Shown piece by piece: positions 23,377-32,138 of a stretch of DNA of 52,074 nucleotides (within the stretch, counting starts at the first letter, position 1; each line of letters starts with the position of its first letter). The DNA lies in assembly GCA_026389315.1 (NCBI GenBank), contig JAPLIC010000014.1, positions 1 through 52,074 of the forward strand, in the 5' to 3' direction. The notes under the pieces are model-generated. The model was not told the origin of the DNA. It worked only from the letters and a program-made list of their open reading frames with translations, and searched no databases. The DNA is from Cyanobacteriota bacterium. GTDB lineage: Bacteria > Cyanobacteriota > Cyanobacteriia > PCC-6307 > Cyanobiaceae. The position numbers were made by a program, and so were the translations under genes.

Positions 23377-24051
23377 ATGTCCTCAGCTACCCCCAGCGCC
23401 ACAGGACCGCCAGCCGACGGCGAGGAGCCACCGGCGGCGCCAGAATTACCAACACAATCCCGCACCTGGAACGACCTGGATCGGCTCGGCCTCGACCGGA
23501 TCGGTCTCACCCAGGCAATAGGCGGCCTTGCCCTCGGCCTGATCACCCTGTTCTCCTCCTATGACCACATCACCATCAGCGGACGCACCTTCCCCATCCC
23601 TCAGCAGTGGGGCATCACCTTCATCCTTGCCTCGGTGGCGATATTTTTTGTCGATGCTCAACTGGCGACGGGATCCAGGCTACGAGCAGCGCAAGATTCA
23701 GTACGAGCAGAGCAAGCTGCAGCACGAATGGCGGATGAAGCGAATCGCCGAGAGAACGAAGCAGATCGAGAGCGATATTTTGCTCGTCGAGAGCGAGATC
23801 GCACAGTTGAGGAGCGAAAGAGAGCAGATAGAGAGCGACAACGAGCAGATAGAGAGCGACAGCGAGCAAATAGAGAAAGAAACCGAGCAGCTCAGGCGCG
23901 AGACCGCCAGGGAGAAAGCCTTGAGCGCCTCCATCAGGCGGCTGTGCTTTCCGCCCGAGTCCAGCTCAACCCCTCAGACACCAACCGAGCCCGGCTCCAA
24001 ACCTTTCTTGCCCTCCTAAATCAAACCCCAGACACGGATACTGATCTGTGA
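23377..24051 (+). CDS. Membrane protein with long charged coiled coil, function unknown
   Basis: About 224 residues if started at the ATG at 23377; ATGs at 23341 and further upstream are also in frame. The Pro-rich N-terminus is followed by two membrane segments, roughly GLTQAIGGLALGLITLF and WGITFILASVAIFFV. A long Arg/Glu/Gln heptad region with near repeats RADRERQ, RADRERQ, RANRERN comes next. A second plus-strand frame (23561-24019) also reads as a coiled coil (EQIESDNEQIESDSEQIE), because the DNA is a purine-rich repeat. I chose this frame because it has the membrane segments and is longer. The family is unknown. Confidence 0.5.
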   Translation: MSSATPSATGPPADGEEPPAAPELPTQSRTWNDLDRLGLDRIGLTQAIGGLALGLITLFSSYDHITISGRTFPIPQQWGITFILASVAIFFVDAQLATGSRLRAAQDSVRAEQAAARMADEANRRENEADRERYFARRERDRTVEERKRADRERQRADRERQRANRERNRAAQARDRQGESLERLHQAAVLSARVQLNPSDTNRARLQTFLALLNQTPDTDTDL

Positions 24052-24058
24052 GGCAACA

Positions 24059-26531
24059 TCACAGACTCACGGATTGATTCAGGCCAGTGTCCTTGCCATA
24101 GATGCTCAGATCGCGATCGGGGTAAGCCTTTTCAATGTGCGCGAATACCGCCTCACACTTCTGCTGATACAACTCCGGTGTGTAGGCGCGGGGCAAGCCG
24201 ATATCAAGAGCCTCCTCAATCTGCAGTTTCAGCTTGGCCCTGGCGGAGGATTTCTGCTGCCAGTTGAGCACCAGCAGCGCCTTGATCCGCTCCACCAGCT
24301 CGCGGGCGGACTGCTTGACCTTGGCGCGATCACTGTCTGAGAGATTCGGGGCGGATTGCAACAGGATGTCGAACATCGCCAGTTCCTCCTCGCTGAGGTT
24401 TTCGCGGATGTGGCGTTGCTGCTCCTGGCTGAGTTGCTGGCTGAGCTGCAACAGCTGCTTGTAGACCTCCTCGACGCTGCGGCTGCCGGCGTTGTAGCTG
24501 GCGATCAGGGTCTCGAACTTGTCAAGGTAGTTGGTGCGGGTGGGGTTGAGCTGCACCAGGCGGGCTAGCTGGGCAGCGATCAGGGCCTTGAGCTCCTCCA
24601 GCTCGGTTTTCTTGTGCTTTTTCTGCTGGAATTTCCTGGCCAGCGCCTCGAAGTCGATCGTGGAGAGATCGATACTGGGCGGGCCCTGATCGCGGATGGC
24701 GATGCCGGTGATCGAATGATCGAGCACCTGGCCGATCTGGCCCATCACGGCGCTGATGTCCGGCGGGTTGGGGTGAAGCTTCAGGCGGATCGCAGCGGCG
24801 ATGCTGTTGAGGGCCGCAACGCTGCCGGCGAACTCCTGGGCGGCGGGGTCGGGCTTGATCGCGGCTTGCAGGATCTGCACCAACCGCTGGTGCTCCTGGA
24901 ACCGCTGACGCAGTTGCTCAGGTGCGATTAGGGCTTCGACGGCATCCTCGATCGCTTGCAGGCGCTGCATGCCATTGGTCGTGGCATCAATGGCGGCGAT
25001 ATGCACCTGATGGTCGGCGCAGAAGCGAATGGCGTCAGCGAGCACCTGCCGCAGCTGATCCACCAGCACCGACTTGTCCTGGGTGGGTTTGGAGCCGCCG
25101 CCGCCCCGGCCGCCGTAGAGAGCCAGGGCCTTCTCCAAGGAGGCAAACACATTGGCGTAGTCAACGATCAGACCGCTGTGCTTGCCGGGGTAGACGCGAT
25201 TGGCCCTGGCGATCGTCATAAAAATCGTCGTTGAGATCGGGGTTGACCAGCTGTAGTTCGGGAGTGCGGTTCTCGTAGATCGAGACGTAGTCACCGAACA
25301 CCTCGCGGGTGCGCTCCTCGCCATCGATCAACGGCGTGCCGGTGAAGGCGGTGAACAGGGCCCGGGGCAGGGCCGTGCGCATGTTCAGGGTGAACACATA
25401 ACGGTGGTTGCCGCGCAGCAGCTCGGCCAACTGGGCGCCACTGCTTGCATGGCACTGGTCGCCCTCGGCCTGGGACACCACCCCAGCGGCCTTGAAGGTG
25501 TCGGCGATTTGGTCGTCGAGGTCGGTGCGATCGGTGACGATCACGAAGGTCCAATCGCCGGGAATCTTGCGCTGGATCTTCTGGCTGTAGAAGCCCATCG
25601 CATAGCTCTTGCCGCTGCCTTGGGTCTGCCAAAACACCCCCGCCCGGCCGTGGCCCCGGCGCCGGGCTTCCAGGGTGGCGGCGATGGCGTTGTTGACGCC
25701 GAGCACCTGGTGGTTCTGGGCGATGATCTTGACCAAACCGCCCTTGCTGTCAGTGAACAGGGTGAAATTCTCGACGTAATCGAGCAGGCGCTGCGGCTGA
25801 CAGGTGCCGCGCAGCAGCACTTCCAGCGATACCCGCCGGGGTTCGTCTTCACTGGCGATTCGCTTCCACTAGAAAAACCGCTCCCAGTCGGCGCTGAGCG
25901 AGCCGATGCGACTGGCGGTGCCATTGGAGGCGATCAGGAAGGCATTGCTCCAGAACAGCTGCGGGATGGCGGTCTTGTAGTGGGTGAGATTGTCGTCGAA
26001 GGCAACGCGGGCCGATACTCCGGGCTGCTTGAACTCGATCACCACCAGCGGCAGGCCGTTGACGAAGCCCACCAGATCGGGCCGGCAGTCGTAGAGATCC
26101 CCCTTTACTTTGAACTGGGTTAGGGCGAGCCAGTCGTTTTCTTTGGGCTGATCCCAATCGACCACCCGCAGCCGCACCTTGCTCTGGCCGCCCCGTTCGA
26201 GGTCGGGCACCGACACCAGCACCCCGTCCTTGAGCAGGCAATAGACCTCCCGGTTCGCCGCCACCGGGCCCATGGCCGAGCGGTTGCGGCTGAGTTCCTC
26301 GATGGCGGCGTTGATTGCTTCTACCGGCTGGCCTGGATTAAGACGCACCAGGGCGGCCCGCAGGCGCGGCAGCAACACCACCTCGCGGCGATCCCGGCGG
26401 CCGAGGCTGCCGCCCCCCTCCGGCGCGAAGGTTTCCTCCAACCCGCAGGCGATCTGCCAGCCAAGTTCGGCCAGCAGGGCCAGGGCGGGCTGTTCCACCA
26501 GGAGGTCTTCGTTGTAGGGGTTGGGGGTCAT
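24059..26531 (-). pseudogene. hsdR: Type I restriction endonuclease subunit R, decayed
   Basis: The gene starts at the ATG at 26531 (TPNPYNEDLLVEQPALALL) and overlaps the upstream ATPase stop by 4 bp. The N-terminal nuclease region is present (CRPDLVGFVNGLPLVVIEFKQ), but a TAG at 25869-25871 interrupts WERFF/WKRIASEDEP. The same frame continues with Walker A FWQTQGSGKSYAM and VTDRTDLDDQIADTF. Then RYVFTL joins directly to NMRTALP, so the DEAH-box segment is gone. FGDYVSIY joins ENRTPELQL, lacking about 15 residues, and after NPDLNDDFY the frame shifts and several hundred residues of helicase are missing. The C-terminal part (IARANRVYPGKHSGLIVDY to the end) survives in another frame. It cannot make a working translocase. 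Confidence 0.9.
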
Positions 26532-27763
26532 GGCAGCGGAGGGCTGTGCCAAAGACTGGCAAGTGGCAGGGCCCAGATCGGGCGGCCGGCAAGAGATCCC
26601 ATGGGCAGGGTCTGGATGCCGTCGTAGAGAATCACGCCGCCGAGGAAGCGATCACCGGCCTGACTGGCGAGGCGGCGCAGGCCGGCGCATTGGGCCGCCT
26701 GAACGCTGGCGGTAGCCTTAACCTCCACGCCAACAAGCTGGCCAAGGCCATTGGCGATCACGACATCCACCTCCAGTTGATCCTTGTCGCGATACATGAA
26801 GAGTTCGTAGCTGTCTTCACTCCAGCTGGCCAGACGTAATAATTCAGCATAGACATAGCACTCAAGCGCTGGACCAAAAGCGGTCCGATTCGTCACGAGT
26901 TCAGCCAGCCTGAGCCCCAAGAGCGCACTCAATAACCCGGAATCGAGAAACTGGAGTTTGGGGGTCTTAACCACCCGCGCCAGAGCATTGGCCGACCAGG
27001 CCGGCACACGCCGTACCAAGAAAAGCTGCTCCAGCAAGGTGATGTAGCGTGTCACCGTCTTGCTATCGAGGCCGATGCGGGCACCCAGCTGGGTGTAGTT
27101 GCAAAGCTGGCCACACACCTGAGCGAGCGCCGTGAGCAGTTGGGGAAGGCTCTGCAACTTATCGATAGAGGCGATGTCGTGCACGTCGCGTTGCAGGATG
27201 GCGTTGAGGTAGCTGCGCGCCCACGCCTGACGGCGTTTTTCGCTGCTGCGATGCAACGCCTCGGGGTAGCCGCCGGTGAGCACCCGCTTCTCCAGGGCCT
27301 CGCCCACCTGGGCGGCTGCCTGGTCTGGCGGTGGCGATGGTGGCGCCTTCTCGGCCGCCAGGGCAGAGAACAGGGCATCGATCCAGGCGCTGGGCTGGCC
27401 GGCCAATTCGCAACCCGCAAGCGGCAGCAGTGACAGCACCTCCAGGCGCCCGGCCAACGAGTCGGCCACACGGGGCAAGGCCATCACATCGGCGGAGCCG
27501 GTGAGCAGGAAGCGGCCGGGCCGACGCCGATCATCCACCGCCAGCTTGATCGCCAAGAGCAGTTCGGGGACCCGCTGCACCTCATCGATCACGGCCCCAT
27601 CAAGGCGACGGATGAAGCCGGGGCGTTGCTCGGTGGCGAACTGCCGCACCAGGGTGGTCTTGCCGCTCTGGCGGGGCCCGTTGAGCAGCACCACGGGGGT
27701 GTCGGCCAGGCTCTCCTGCAGGCGCCTGACGATGCCGCGGGGCCAGGCCGGCGGCGAGAGCAT
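26528..27763 (-). CDS. AAA ATPase with DUF4143 domain, likely missing a short block
   Basis: The product is 411 residues. Walker A is in VVLLNGPRQSGKTTLVRQF near residue 25. Then comes GAVIDEVQRVPELLLAIKLAVD and RRPGRFLLTGSADVMAL, typical of the AAA/DUF4143 family. The C-terminal DUF4143 part has VLTGGYPEAL and an SNAL-LDSGLL core, ending with a nuclease-like LEVDVVIANGLGQLVGVEVK. Between Walker A and IDEVQ the segment is about 20 residues shorter than usual, and the usual VILDE reads VIDE. ATP hydrolysis may therefore be impaired. Such proteins occur widely as accessory genes with no settled function. Its stop overlaps the hsdR start by 4 bp. Confidence 0.8.
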   Translation of the reverse strand: MLSPPAWPRGIVRRLQESLADTPVVLLNGPRQSGKTTLVRQFATEQRPGFIRRLDGAVIDEVQRVPELLLAIKLAVDDRRRPGRFLLTGSADVMALPRVADSLAGRLEVLSLLPLAGCELAGQPSAWIDALFSALAAEKAPPSPPPDQAAAQVGEALEKRVLTGGYPEALHRSSEKRRQAWARSYLNAILQRDVHDIASIDKLQSLPQLLTALAQVCGQLCNYTQLGARIGLDSKTVTRYITLLEQLFLVRRVPAWSANALARVVKTPKLQFLDSGLLSALLGLRLAELVTNRTAFGPALECYVYAELLRLASWSEDSYELFMYRDKDQLEVDVVIANGLGQLVGVEVKATASVQAAQCAGLRRLASQAGDRFLGGVILYDGIQTLPMGSLAGRPIWALPLASLWHSPPLP

Positions 27764-27805
27764 GGATCCGCAGCGTCTGAACCGGAGTCTAGCAGCGGCT
27801 GATCC

Positions 27806-27876
27806 GGAATCAAGATCCGGCCAAGTCGGAATCTGATGGCGGCCAAGTCTGAATCAACTGGCGGCTGATCGGGAGC
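27806..27876. repeat. Tandem GGCCAAGTC/GAATC motifs, possible IS terminus remnant
   Basis: Two close units, GGCCAAGTCGGAATCTGATGGC then GCCAAGTCTGAATCAACTGGC (overlapping spacing), are flanked by GGCTGATC on both sides. Short repeated motifs like these resemble the multiple terminal repeats of IS21-type elements. No transposase frame is present, so it would be only a solo end. Confidence 0.35.
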
Positions 27877-27881
27877 GGAAT

Positions 27882-27902
27882 TGTCCAACAAGCTGTTGGA
27901 CA
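27882..27902. repeat. Perfect 9-bp inverted repeat
   Basis: TGTCCAACA and TGTTGGACA are separated by AGC. The palindrome lies between the presumed IS remnant and the antitoxin scrap. It may be an operator of the lost antitoxin module or a transcription stop. Confidence 0.5.
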
Positions 27903-27949
27903 TATGGCGGCCTGGGGCATTGTGCAAGCAGTGCCTGCACGATTGGCCG

Positions 27950-28022
27950 AAGGGGCCACCGGCACCACGCGGATGGGCGCGGGCACCACGGTCTGCCCAT
28001 GGGCGGTGATCGTGCTGCGCAT
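27950..28022 (-). pseudogene. AbrB/MazE-type antitoxin remnant
   Basis: From the ATG at 28022 the frame reads MRSTITAHGQTVVPAPIR, a strong match to the swapped-hairpin AbrB start of many antitoxins. It then jumps to VVPVAPSAN, which in intact relatives lies about 30 residues further on, and degenerates. The DNA-binding core is therefore deleted. No matching toxin lies downstream. The stretch 27764-28114 holds no intact gene. Confidence 0.55.
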
Positions 28023-28070
28023 GGCGTGAATGACCAAAGCCTTCCGATTGCACTTCAGCGCATCGGGAAC

Positions 28071-28086
28071 GGCATCAAACGATGCC
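28071..28086 (+). promoter_or_regulatory. Candidate operator of the second vapBC module
   Basis: GGCATC and GATGCC arms flank AAAC, 28 bp upstream of the vapB-like start. The placement suits autoregulation by the antitoxin complex. Confidence 0.45.
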
Positions 28087-28114
28087 TAAACTGATGCAAT
28101 CCCTGGGCTGAGCC

Positions 28115-28309
28115 ATGCGCACCACCGTGACGCTCGACGATGGACTGCTGGCCAGGGCTGAGCAGCTGTGCGGAGATCTGGAACGCAGCGCCCTGCTCAA
28201 GGAGGCCCTGCGGGCGCTGGTGCAGCGCGAGAGCGCCAAACGCCTGGTGGCACTCGGCGGCAGTGAACCCGCCTTGGAGCCGATCCCCCGCCGGCAGAAC
28301 GCGGCGTGA
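28115..28309 (+). CDS. vapB: VapB-type antitoxin (second module)
   Basis: The product is 64 residues. The start MRTTVTLDDGLLARAEQLCG and LLKEALRALVQRESAKRL show a ribbon-helix-helix VapB antitoxin. The C-terminal tail is short (GSEPALEPIPRRQNAA). It overlaps the following toxin by 4 bp (GTGA). It lies on the plus strand, opposite to the surrounding restriction genes, which marks it as a separate insertion. It is not closely similar to the vapB at 12713. Confidence 0.87.
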   Translation: MRTTVTLDDGLLARAEQLCGDLERSALLKEALRALVQRESAKRLVALGGSEPALEPIPRRQNAA

Positions 28310-28677
28310 TCCTGGCTGACACCTCCGTATGGGTGGAGCACCTGCGCCATGGCCTGCCCCGCCTCGCCACGCTCCTGCAGGGGGGCGAGGTGCTGATCCA
28401 GCCCTGGGTGATCGGCGAACTGGCCTGCGGCAATCTGCGCAACCGATCTCAAGTCCTGGAGTTGTTGCAGGGCCTGCCAGCAGCGACGGTGGCCAGCGAT
28501 GCGGAAGGGCTGCTGTTGATCGAGCGCGACAGGCTGATGGGTCGGGGCATTGGCTATATCGATGCTCACATGTTGGCCTCTGCCCGGTTGAGCCACTGCC
28601 GGCTGTGGACTCAGGACCGTGGCTTGGCCACCGTGGCCCTGGTGCAAGGGTTGGCGGCAAGTACATCAGAGCCGTGA
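28306..28677 (+). CDS. vapC: VapC-type PIN-domain toxin (second module)
   Basis: The product is 123 residues from a GTG. The PIN acidic residues are D5 (MILADTSVWVEHL), E38 (WVIGELACGN), D86 (GIGYIDAHML) and D104 (LWTQDRGL). This VapC subgroup, with ADTSVWVEHLR, is a probable site-specific RNase. It is translationally coupled to its antitoxin. The C-terminus (LVQGLAASTSEP) is complete. It converges with the DUF2442 gene. Confidence 0.9.
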   Translation: MILADTSVWVEHLRHGLPRLATLLQGGEVLIQPWVIGELACGNLRNRSQVLELLQGLPAATVASDAEGLLLIERDRLMGRGIGYIDAHMLASARLSHCRLWTQDRGLATVALVQGLAASTSEP

Positions 28678-28687
28678 TGCCATTCAT

Positions 28688-28945
28688 TTAGACCATCGTA
28701 GAAGATGTTTGTTGGGCCGCTTGATAGAGAAACTCAGGCGCTAAATCGGCGCCATTGGGCCAGACGACCGTTTCCAGCTCGTGATCGACCCTGGCCTGAT
28801 TGAAGACTTCAGGATTGGCCAGGGGCTCAAACATGGGTCCCCACAGCTCGTGCGCCAGGTCCACGGTGCCTGAAGTGCCATCTAGAAAGCGCACCGAGAG
28901 GCAGGAGTTTGGAAGTGGTTTGACCTCGACAACACGTGGGATCAT
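28688..28945 (-). CDS. DUF2442 protein
   Basis: The product is 85 residues: VVEVKPLPNSCLSVRFLDGTSGTVDLAHELWGPMFEPL and VVWPNGADLAPEFLYQAA are the DUF2442 pattern. DUF2442 genes usually sit beside DUF4160 genes as a two-gene, toxin-antitoxin-like module, and here the DUF4160 frame ends 5 nt upstream. A role in such a module is inferred from neighbourhood; no activity is established to my knowledge. Confidence 0.85.
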   Translation of the reverse strand: MIPRVVEVKPLPNSCLSVRFLDGTSGTVDLAHELWGPMFEPLANPEVFNQARVDHELETVVWPNGADLAPEFLYQAAQQTSSTMV

Positions 28946-28950
28946 GGCTA

Positions 28951-29210
28951 CTACTCCAGAGGCTCGATCTTAATCAGAGGCAGACGATCCTGGGCAAGAG
29001 TCCAATCGTTCACCAACTCGTCCTGATGAAGCAATCGCCACTTTCAACAAGACGCAGAGCACGTGAGCTGAGGAAGCCTTCGATCACTTCGCCGGTTTCA
29101 ATACGGATCACAGCCTGGTCAGCTTCATATTTGGCGTGGAACTGAGGTGGTGAATGATCGTTGTAGTACATGGCAATGATGATGCCGAAGAATCGGGCAA
29201 GTTCAGGCAT
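28951..29210 (-). pseudogene. DUF4160 protein with a frameshift
   Basis: From the ATG at 29210 the frame reads MPELARFFGIIIAMYYNDHS then FHAKYEADQAV and GEVIEGFLSSRALRLVE, typical DUF4160. At about 29041-29044 one base appears to be missing. The frame goes on to SGDCFIRTSW and stops, while the neighbouring frame continues WRLLHQDELVNDWTLAQDR then IKIEPLE to a TAG at 28951. The intact product would be about 86 residues. This is either a real inactivation or a sequencing error in an A-rich run. Confidence 0.8.
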
Positions 29211-29241
29211 GGGTTTAGACTCCGGTGGCATAGGCCAGGAG

Positions 29242-29508
29242 CTAGCCCAGGTGCTTGTGATCAGTCTGCTCCAGTTGCCTCTCGATCACCACCTGCTGGT
29301 CGCCATCGGTGCAGAGGATGTTGAGCTTGAAGACGCCCACCAGGTGCTCGGAAGCGACAAGCTGCAGCTCACTGAGGCCCAGGGCTTCGGCAAGGGCCTG
29401 CAGATTGTTGTCCTCGGCGAGCCAGGGCGTGAAATCACTGGCTTCTTGGTTCCAGGCCTCCCGCAAGGGCACCCGTTCGAGCTTGCTGAGGGGTGGAGGG
29501 CTTGTCAT
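29242..29508 (-). pseudogene. Truncated N-terminus of a DUF4268-type nuclease-like protein
   Basis: The frame encodes 88 residues: VPLREAWNQEASDFTPWLAE, LGLSELQLVASEHLVGVFK and VVIERQLEQTDHKHLG, then TAG. In larger relatives this N-terminal PD-(D/E)XK-like block continues HLGQLLTYAAG. Here a stop replaces the Gln, LLAYATGV follows in the same frame, and the DUF4160 gene begins. The start overlaps the hsdS stop by 4 bp, so it was a coupled member of the restriction operon. The remainder was probably lost when the DUF4160/DUF2442 pair arrived. Confidence 0.7.
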
Positions 29509-30617
29509 GACTCGGAGAGAACAGGCTCCGACAGGGCCTCTACATCGATCTGGCCGGAAAGTAGGCGGGGCAGGAGCAAGTCCCGGGCGCGGTGAAGATT
29601 ATTGATTTGCAGGCTATGAGCTCGTACTTGCGATAGCAATGAGCCTGCAACGTATTGAAAGTGTTGCTGGAGGTCTTGGGAAGGTATCAAGACCTGAATC
29701 CCATGAATGTCATTGCGATTAAGAGTGGGTACGGCAGCGCCTGAATTGTACGGCATCAGGTCGAGTGAGGAGAGAAGATAGTACGCATATAGGGGCTCAG
29801 ACCGCGGGAAATCCTTGACCCAGAGTGCCGTATTTAAAGGCCAGAAGCCTTCCTGGACATAAAGAACCTCGCCGATCGATCCAGATCGGCCCGTGACGAC
29901 ACCAGGGGGCCCGACTTTCGCTGTGTCATAAAATCCAGTCACGCCGGTTGCCACATAAATCGGCACTGATCCATCGACTCTGTCTGACTTAGGCAAATCG
30001 AAGCCACGCTGAAGAACAAGGACTTCATCAAGGCGCCCTACCTCCCACCCCTCTGGAATCTCCCCCAGCGGCGACTGCACCAACCGGCGGCCCTCATGGC
30101 CGGGGAAGCGGATGTAAACGAACCACTCGCGGTAGAGCCGACGGGCCATCTCCTCCAGAATCTTGATGCGCCGCTGGCTGTTCTCGATCAGGTCGTCGTA
30201 GGCGGAGAGGATGCCGGCGATGCGGCGTTGGGTGGGTGGGGAAGGCCACAGTACGGGGATCGTATGAATGTGATTTCGATTGAGGGAAGGGTTCGACGAG
30301 CCTGCATCAAGCCTTTCGAGGCCCATTGTCTGGAGGAAGTAGTATGCAAACTTTGGGTTATTGCCATGAAAGTCTTTGACCCAGAGCGTCGTATCGTGGG
30401 GCCAGTAGTTTGCACCTGAGTAAAAGACGGTGCCAAGAGAACCCTTGCGGCCGATAATGACACCAGGACCTTCGACTTTAAACTGCTCGTTTGTAGATTT
30501 TGGTCCTGACGATGAAATGACCCAGTAAGGTCCGTCAGATTGCTCGGCCTTGGTTATGTCAAAGCCACGCTGAAAGGTCAGTACATTGCCTAGGGGTAGT
30601 GTTTCCCAGTTGCTCAT
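29505..30617 (-). CDS. hsdS: Type I restriction-modification specificity subunit S
   Basis: The product is 370 residues from the ATG at 30617; a GTG at 30623 adds two. It shows two target-recognition domains, each beginning with a GWE/NWE-LPLG-type strand (MSNWETLPLGNVLTFQRGFD and EGWEVGRLDEVLVLQRGFDL), and two helical conserved spacers (QRRIAGILSAYDDLIENSQRRIKILEEMA and the C-terminal NNLHRARDLLLPRLLSG). Both recognition domains share RGFD and LNRN-IH motifs, suggesting related half-sites. It is complete, unlike hsdR and hsdM here. It could still guide a methylase supplied from elsewhere, or be a leftover. Confidence 0.9.
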   Translation of the reverse strand: MSNWETLPLGNVLTFQRGFDITKAEQSDGPYWVISSSGPKSTNEQFKVEGPGVIIGRKGSLGTVFYSGANYWPHDTTLWVKDFHGNNPKFAYYFLQTMGLERLDAGSSNPSLNRNHIHTIPVLWPSPPTQRRIAGILSAYDDLIENSQRRIKILEEMARRLYREWFVYIRFPGHEGRRLVQSPLGEIPEGWEVGRLDEVLVLQRGFDLPKSDRVDGSVPIYVATGVTGFYDTAKVGPPGVVTGRSGSIGEVLYVQEGFWPLNTALWVKDFPRSEPLYAYYLLSSLDLMPYNSGAAVPTLNRNDIHGIQVLIPSQDLQQHFQYVAGSLLSQVRAHSLQINNLHRARDLLLPRLLSGQIDVEALSEPVLSES

Positions 30618-30619
30618 CG

Positions 30620-30703
30620 TCACACCTCCATAGTCCTCACCAGATTTGCAGCAATCGTGGCCTCTAGATCCAGTGTCTGGATATTAAGGATATCCAATGT
30701 CAT
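30620..30703 (-). pseudogene. Third copy of the hsdM 3' end (27-codon frame)
   Basis: A short frame between rhuM and hsdS overlaps the rhuM stop by 4 bp and ends just before hsdS. It encodes MTLDILNIQTLDLEATIAAN then LVRTMEV. LEATIAAN matches the C-terminal [16 protein letters not shown] of HsdM at 32905. The copy shows that hsdS was originally preceded directly by hsdM, and that rhuM entered at this junction. Confidence 0.6.
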
Positions 30704-31719
30704 GGCTTGCCTCCTCCTTTCGGCGGCATGGCTGCTGGCAATTGCTTGATGGCCTCATCAAAGTCACTCCCAGCCAGGTCAGCTTGTTTGATACGGGCAA
30801 CATGAAATTTCTCATACTCAGCTTCGGCGAGCTCCTTGGCAAGATCATGAGACACCTTGCCAGCATGGGTCAGGACGGCACGGTCGTTCAGCGTTAGAAA
30901 GCCGTGGAGTTTTGTGATCCAATCCTTCATGTGCATGGGAGCACGGCGCATGGCCTGGCCCTCGGCAAAGATCAAATACTGCTCAACAAGATTGTTCAAG
31001 GAGGCCAGCTCTTCCTCGCTGAGGTAGTTCTTGGCAATGGTCACATCTTGCTTGCGGACTTTGGCGCCGCGCCAAGTTGTCAACCCCATATTGGGTTGCT
31101 TGCTGTCAGCACCTGACTTGATGATCTCGGCTGCTGTTTGGCCGGTTACGGCCCAATGCATCTTGTTCTGCACCGTTTTGAAAAACTCTATACTCTCAGG
31201 TTGGGTTGGGTCGTAATCGATGCTGGTGGCGTAGATGTCGGTGATCTTTTGATAAAAGCGACGCTCGGACGTGCGGATGTCCTGAATCCGCCTGAGCAGC
31301 TCATCGAAGTAGTCGAAGGGCTGATCGGGATTTTTTAAGCGCTCATCGTCCAGGACAAATCCCTTCACAATGTACTCGCGCAGTTTCTGGGTGGCCCAGA
31401 TGCGGAAGCGAGTGGCAATAGCGCTCTTGACCCGATAGCCGACGCAGATGATGGCGTCGAGGCTGTATAGCTTGGTACGATAATTTTTGCCATCCGCTGC
31501 AGTTGTCAAGGAATCCTTGACAACTGCATCTTCGTCTAATTCGCCCTCGTTGAAGATATTGCGCAAATGCAGGCTCACGTTCTGCTTGCTGGTCTGAAAC
31601 AGGGTGGCCATGTGCTGCTGGCTCAGCCAGACGGTCTCGGCCTCCAGGCGAACCTCGATCTTCAGCTCCTCATCCTCAGTTTGATAAATGAGAAATTGCC
31701 CCTCAGGCTGTGCCGTCAT
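30700..31719 (-). CDS. RhuM-family protein
   Basis: The product is 339 residues. It starts with a Bro/KilA-like DNA-binding region (VRLEAETVWLSQQHMATLFQTSKQNVSLHL), followed by the RhuM core (KNYRTKLYSLDAIICVGYRV, RFRIWATQKLREYIVKGFVLDDERL). It continues through AKNYLSEEELASLNNLVEQYLIFAE to a Lys-rich end. RhuM genes are common passengers inside type I restriction operons of many bacteria, and their function is unsettled. This copy looks intact. It begins 2 nt after the truncated dinD frame and is followed by the hsdM tail copy. Confidence 0.88.
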   Translation of the reverse strand: MTAQPEGQFLIYQTEDEELKIEVRLEAETVWLSQQHMATLFQTSKQNVSLHLRNIFNEGELDEDAVVKDSLTTAADGKNYRTKLYSLDAIICVGYRVKSAIATRFRIWATQKLREYIVKGFVLDDERLKNPDQPFDYFDELLRRIQDIRTSERRFYQKITDIYATSIDYDPTQPESIEFFKTVQNKMHWAVTGQTAAEIIKSGADSKQPNMGLTTWRGAKVRKQDVTIAKNYLSEEELASLNNLVEQYLIFAEGQAMRRAPMHMKDWITKLHGFLTLNDRAVLTHAGKVSHDLAKELAEAEYEKFHVARIKQADLAGSDFDEAIKQLPAAMPPKGGGKP

Positions 31720-31721
31720 GC

Positions 31722-32030
31722 CTAAACACCTCTGGTCCCAGTCCTCACAAGCAAGTCTCCGGGCATCAGCATGATGTCCTCGACTTCACGCTGGCTACCA
31801 GAGCCAAGATCGACCATTTTGCTGACGTCAGCAAAATGGTCTTTAACCTGCCTGCCTGAAAGTTCACAAGCCGTTTTTGCTTTGCCGATAATGCTCACAA
31901 AATTCCTCCACTGCGTATAGCCTCGCAGCGGCTGAAGATCGCGGCCCTGCCAAAACTCGATGCCGCTCTCCGTCTGCTGGGCGTGGCCTTCAAATGTGGT
32001 TGTAAGTGCCTGAATGGATTCGCTGTCCAT
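31722..32030 (-). pseudogene. Truncated DinD-like protein
   Basis: The frame encodes 102 residues. GIEFWQGRDLQPLRGYTQWRNF, IIGKAKTACELSGRQVKDHF and REVEDIML match the first third of DinD/BRO-type proteins, which usually reach about 270-280 residues. After IML the sequence changes to MPGDLLVRTGTRGV and stops. About two-thirds of the protein is missing, probably through a deletion joined to the region before rhuM. DinD in E. coli is DNA-damage induced and inhibits RecA activities; this fragment is unlikely to do so. Confidence 0.75.
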
Positions 32031-32032
32031 GT

Positions 32033-32137
32033 GTTGAGGATTCCCGCCACATTCAGACTAATCGTCGTCTCCAGCTCCCTGGCCTGAGCATTCAGCCCCT
32101 CCAGTTCCTCGTGCAGCCAAACCCTCCATGAGCCCAT
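32033..32137 (-). pseudogene. Second copy of the hsdM 3' end
   Basis: From an ATG at 32137 the frame reads EELEGLNAQARELETTISLN then VAGILN. This is nearly the same as [25 protein letters not shown] at the end of the hsdM remnant (32905). The DNA matches over about 75 bp. It lies between the HEPN gene and the dinD remnant, marking another insertion point in the former hsdM-hsdS junction. Confidence 0.75.
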
Positions 32138-32138
32138 C

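Noticed and set aside
23561..24019. Separate coiled-coil gene in the alternative frame
   Set aside because: The 23377-24051 frame is longer and has membrane segments; the alternative probably arises from the purine-rich repeat.
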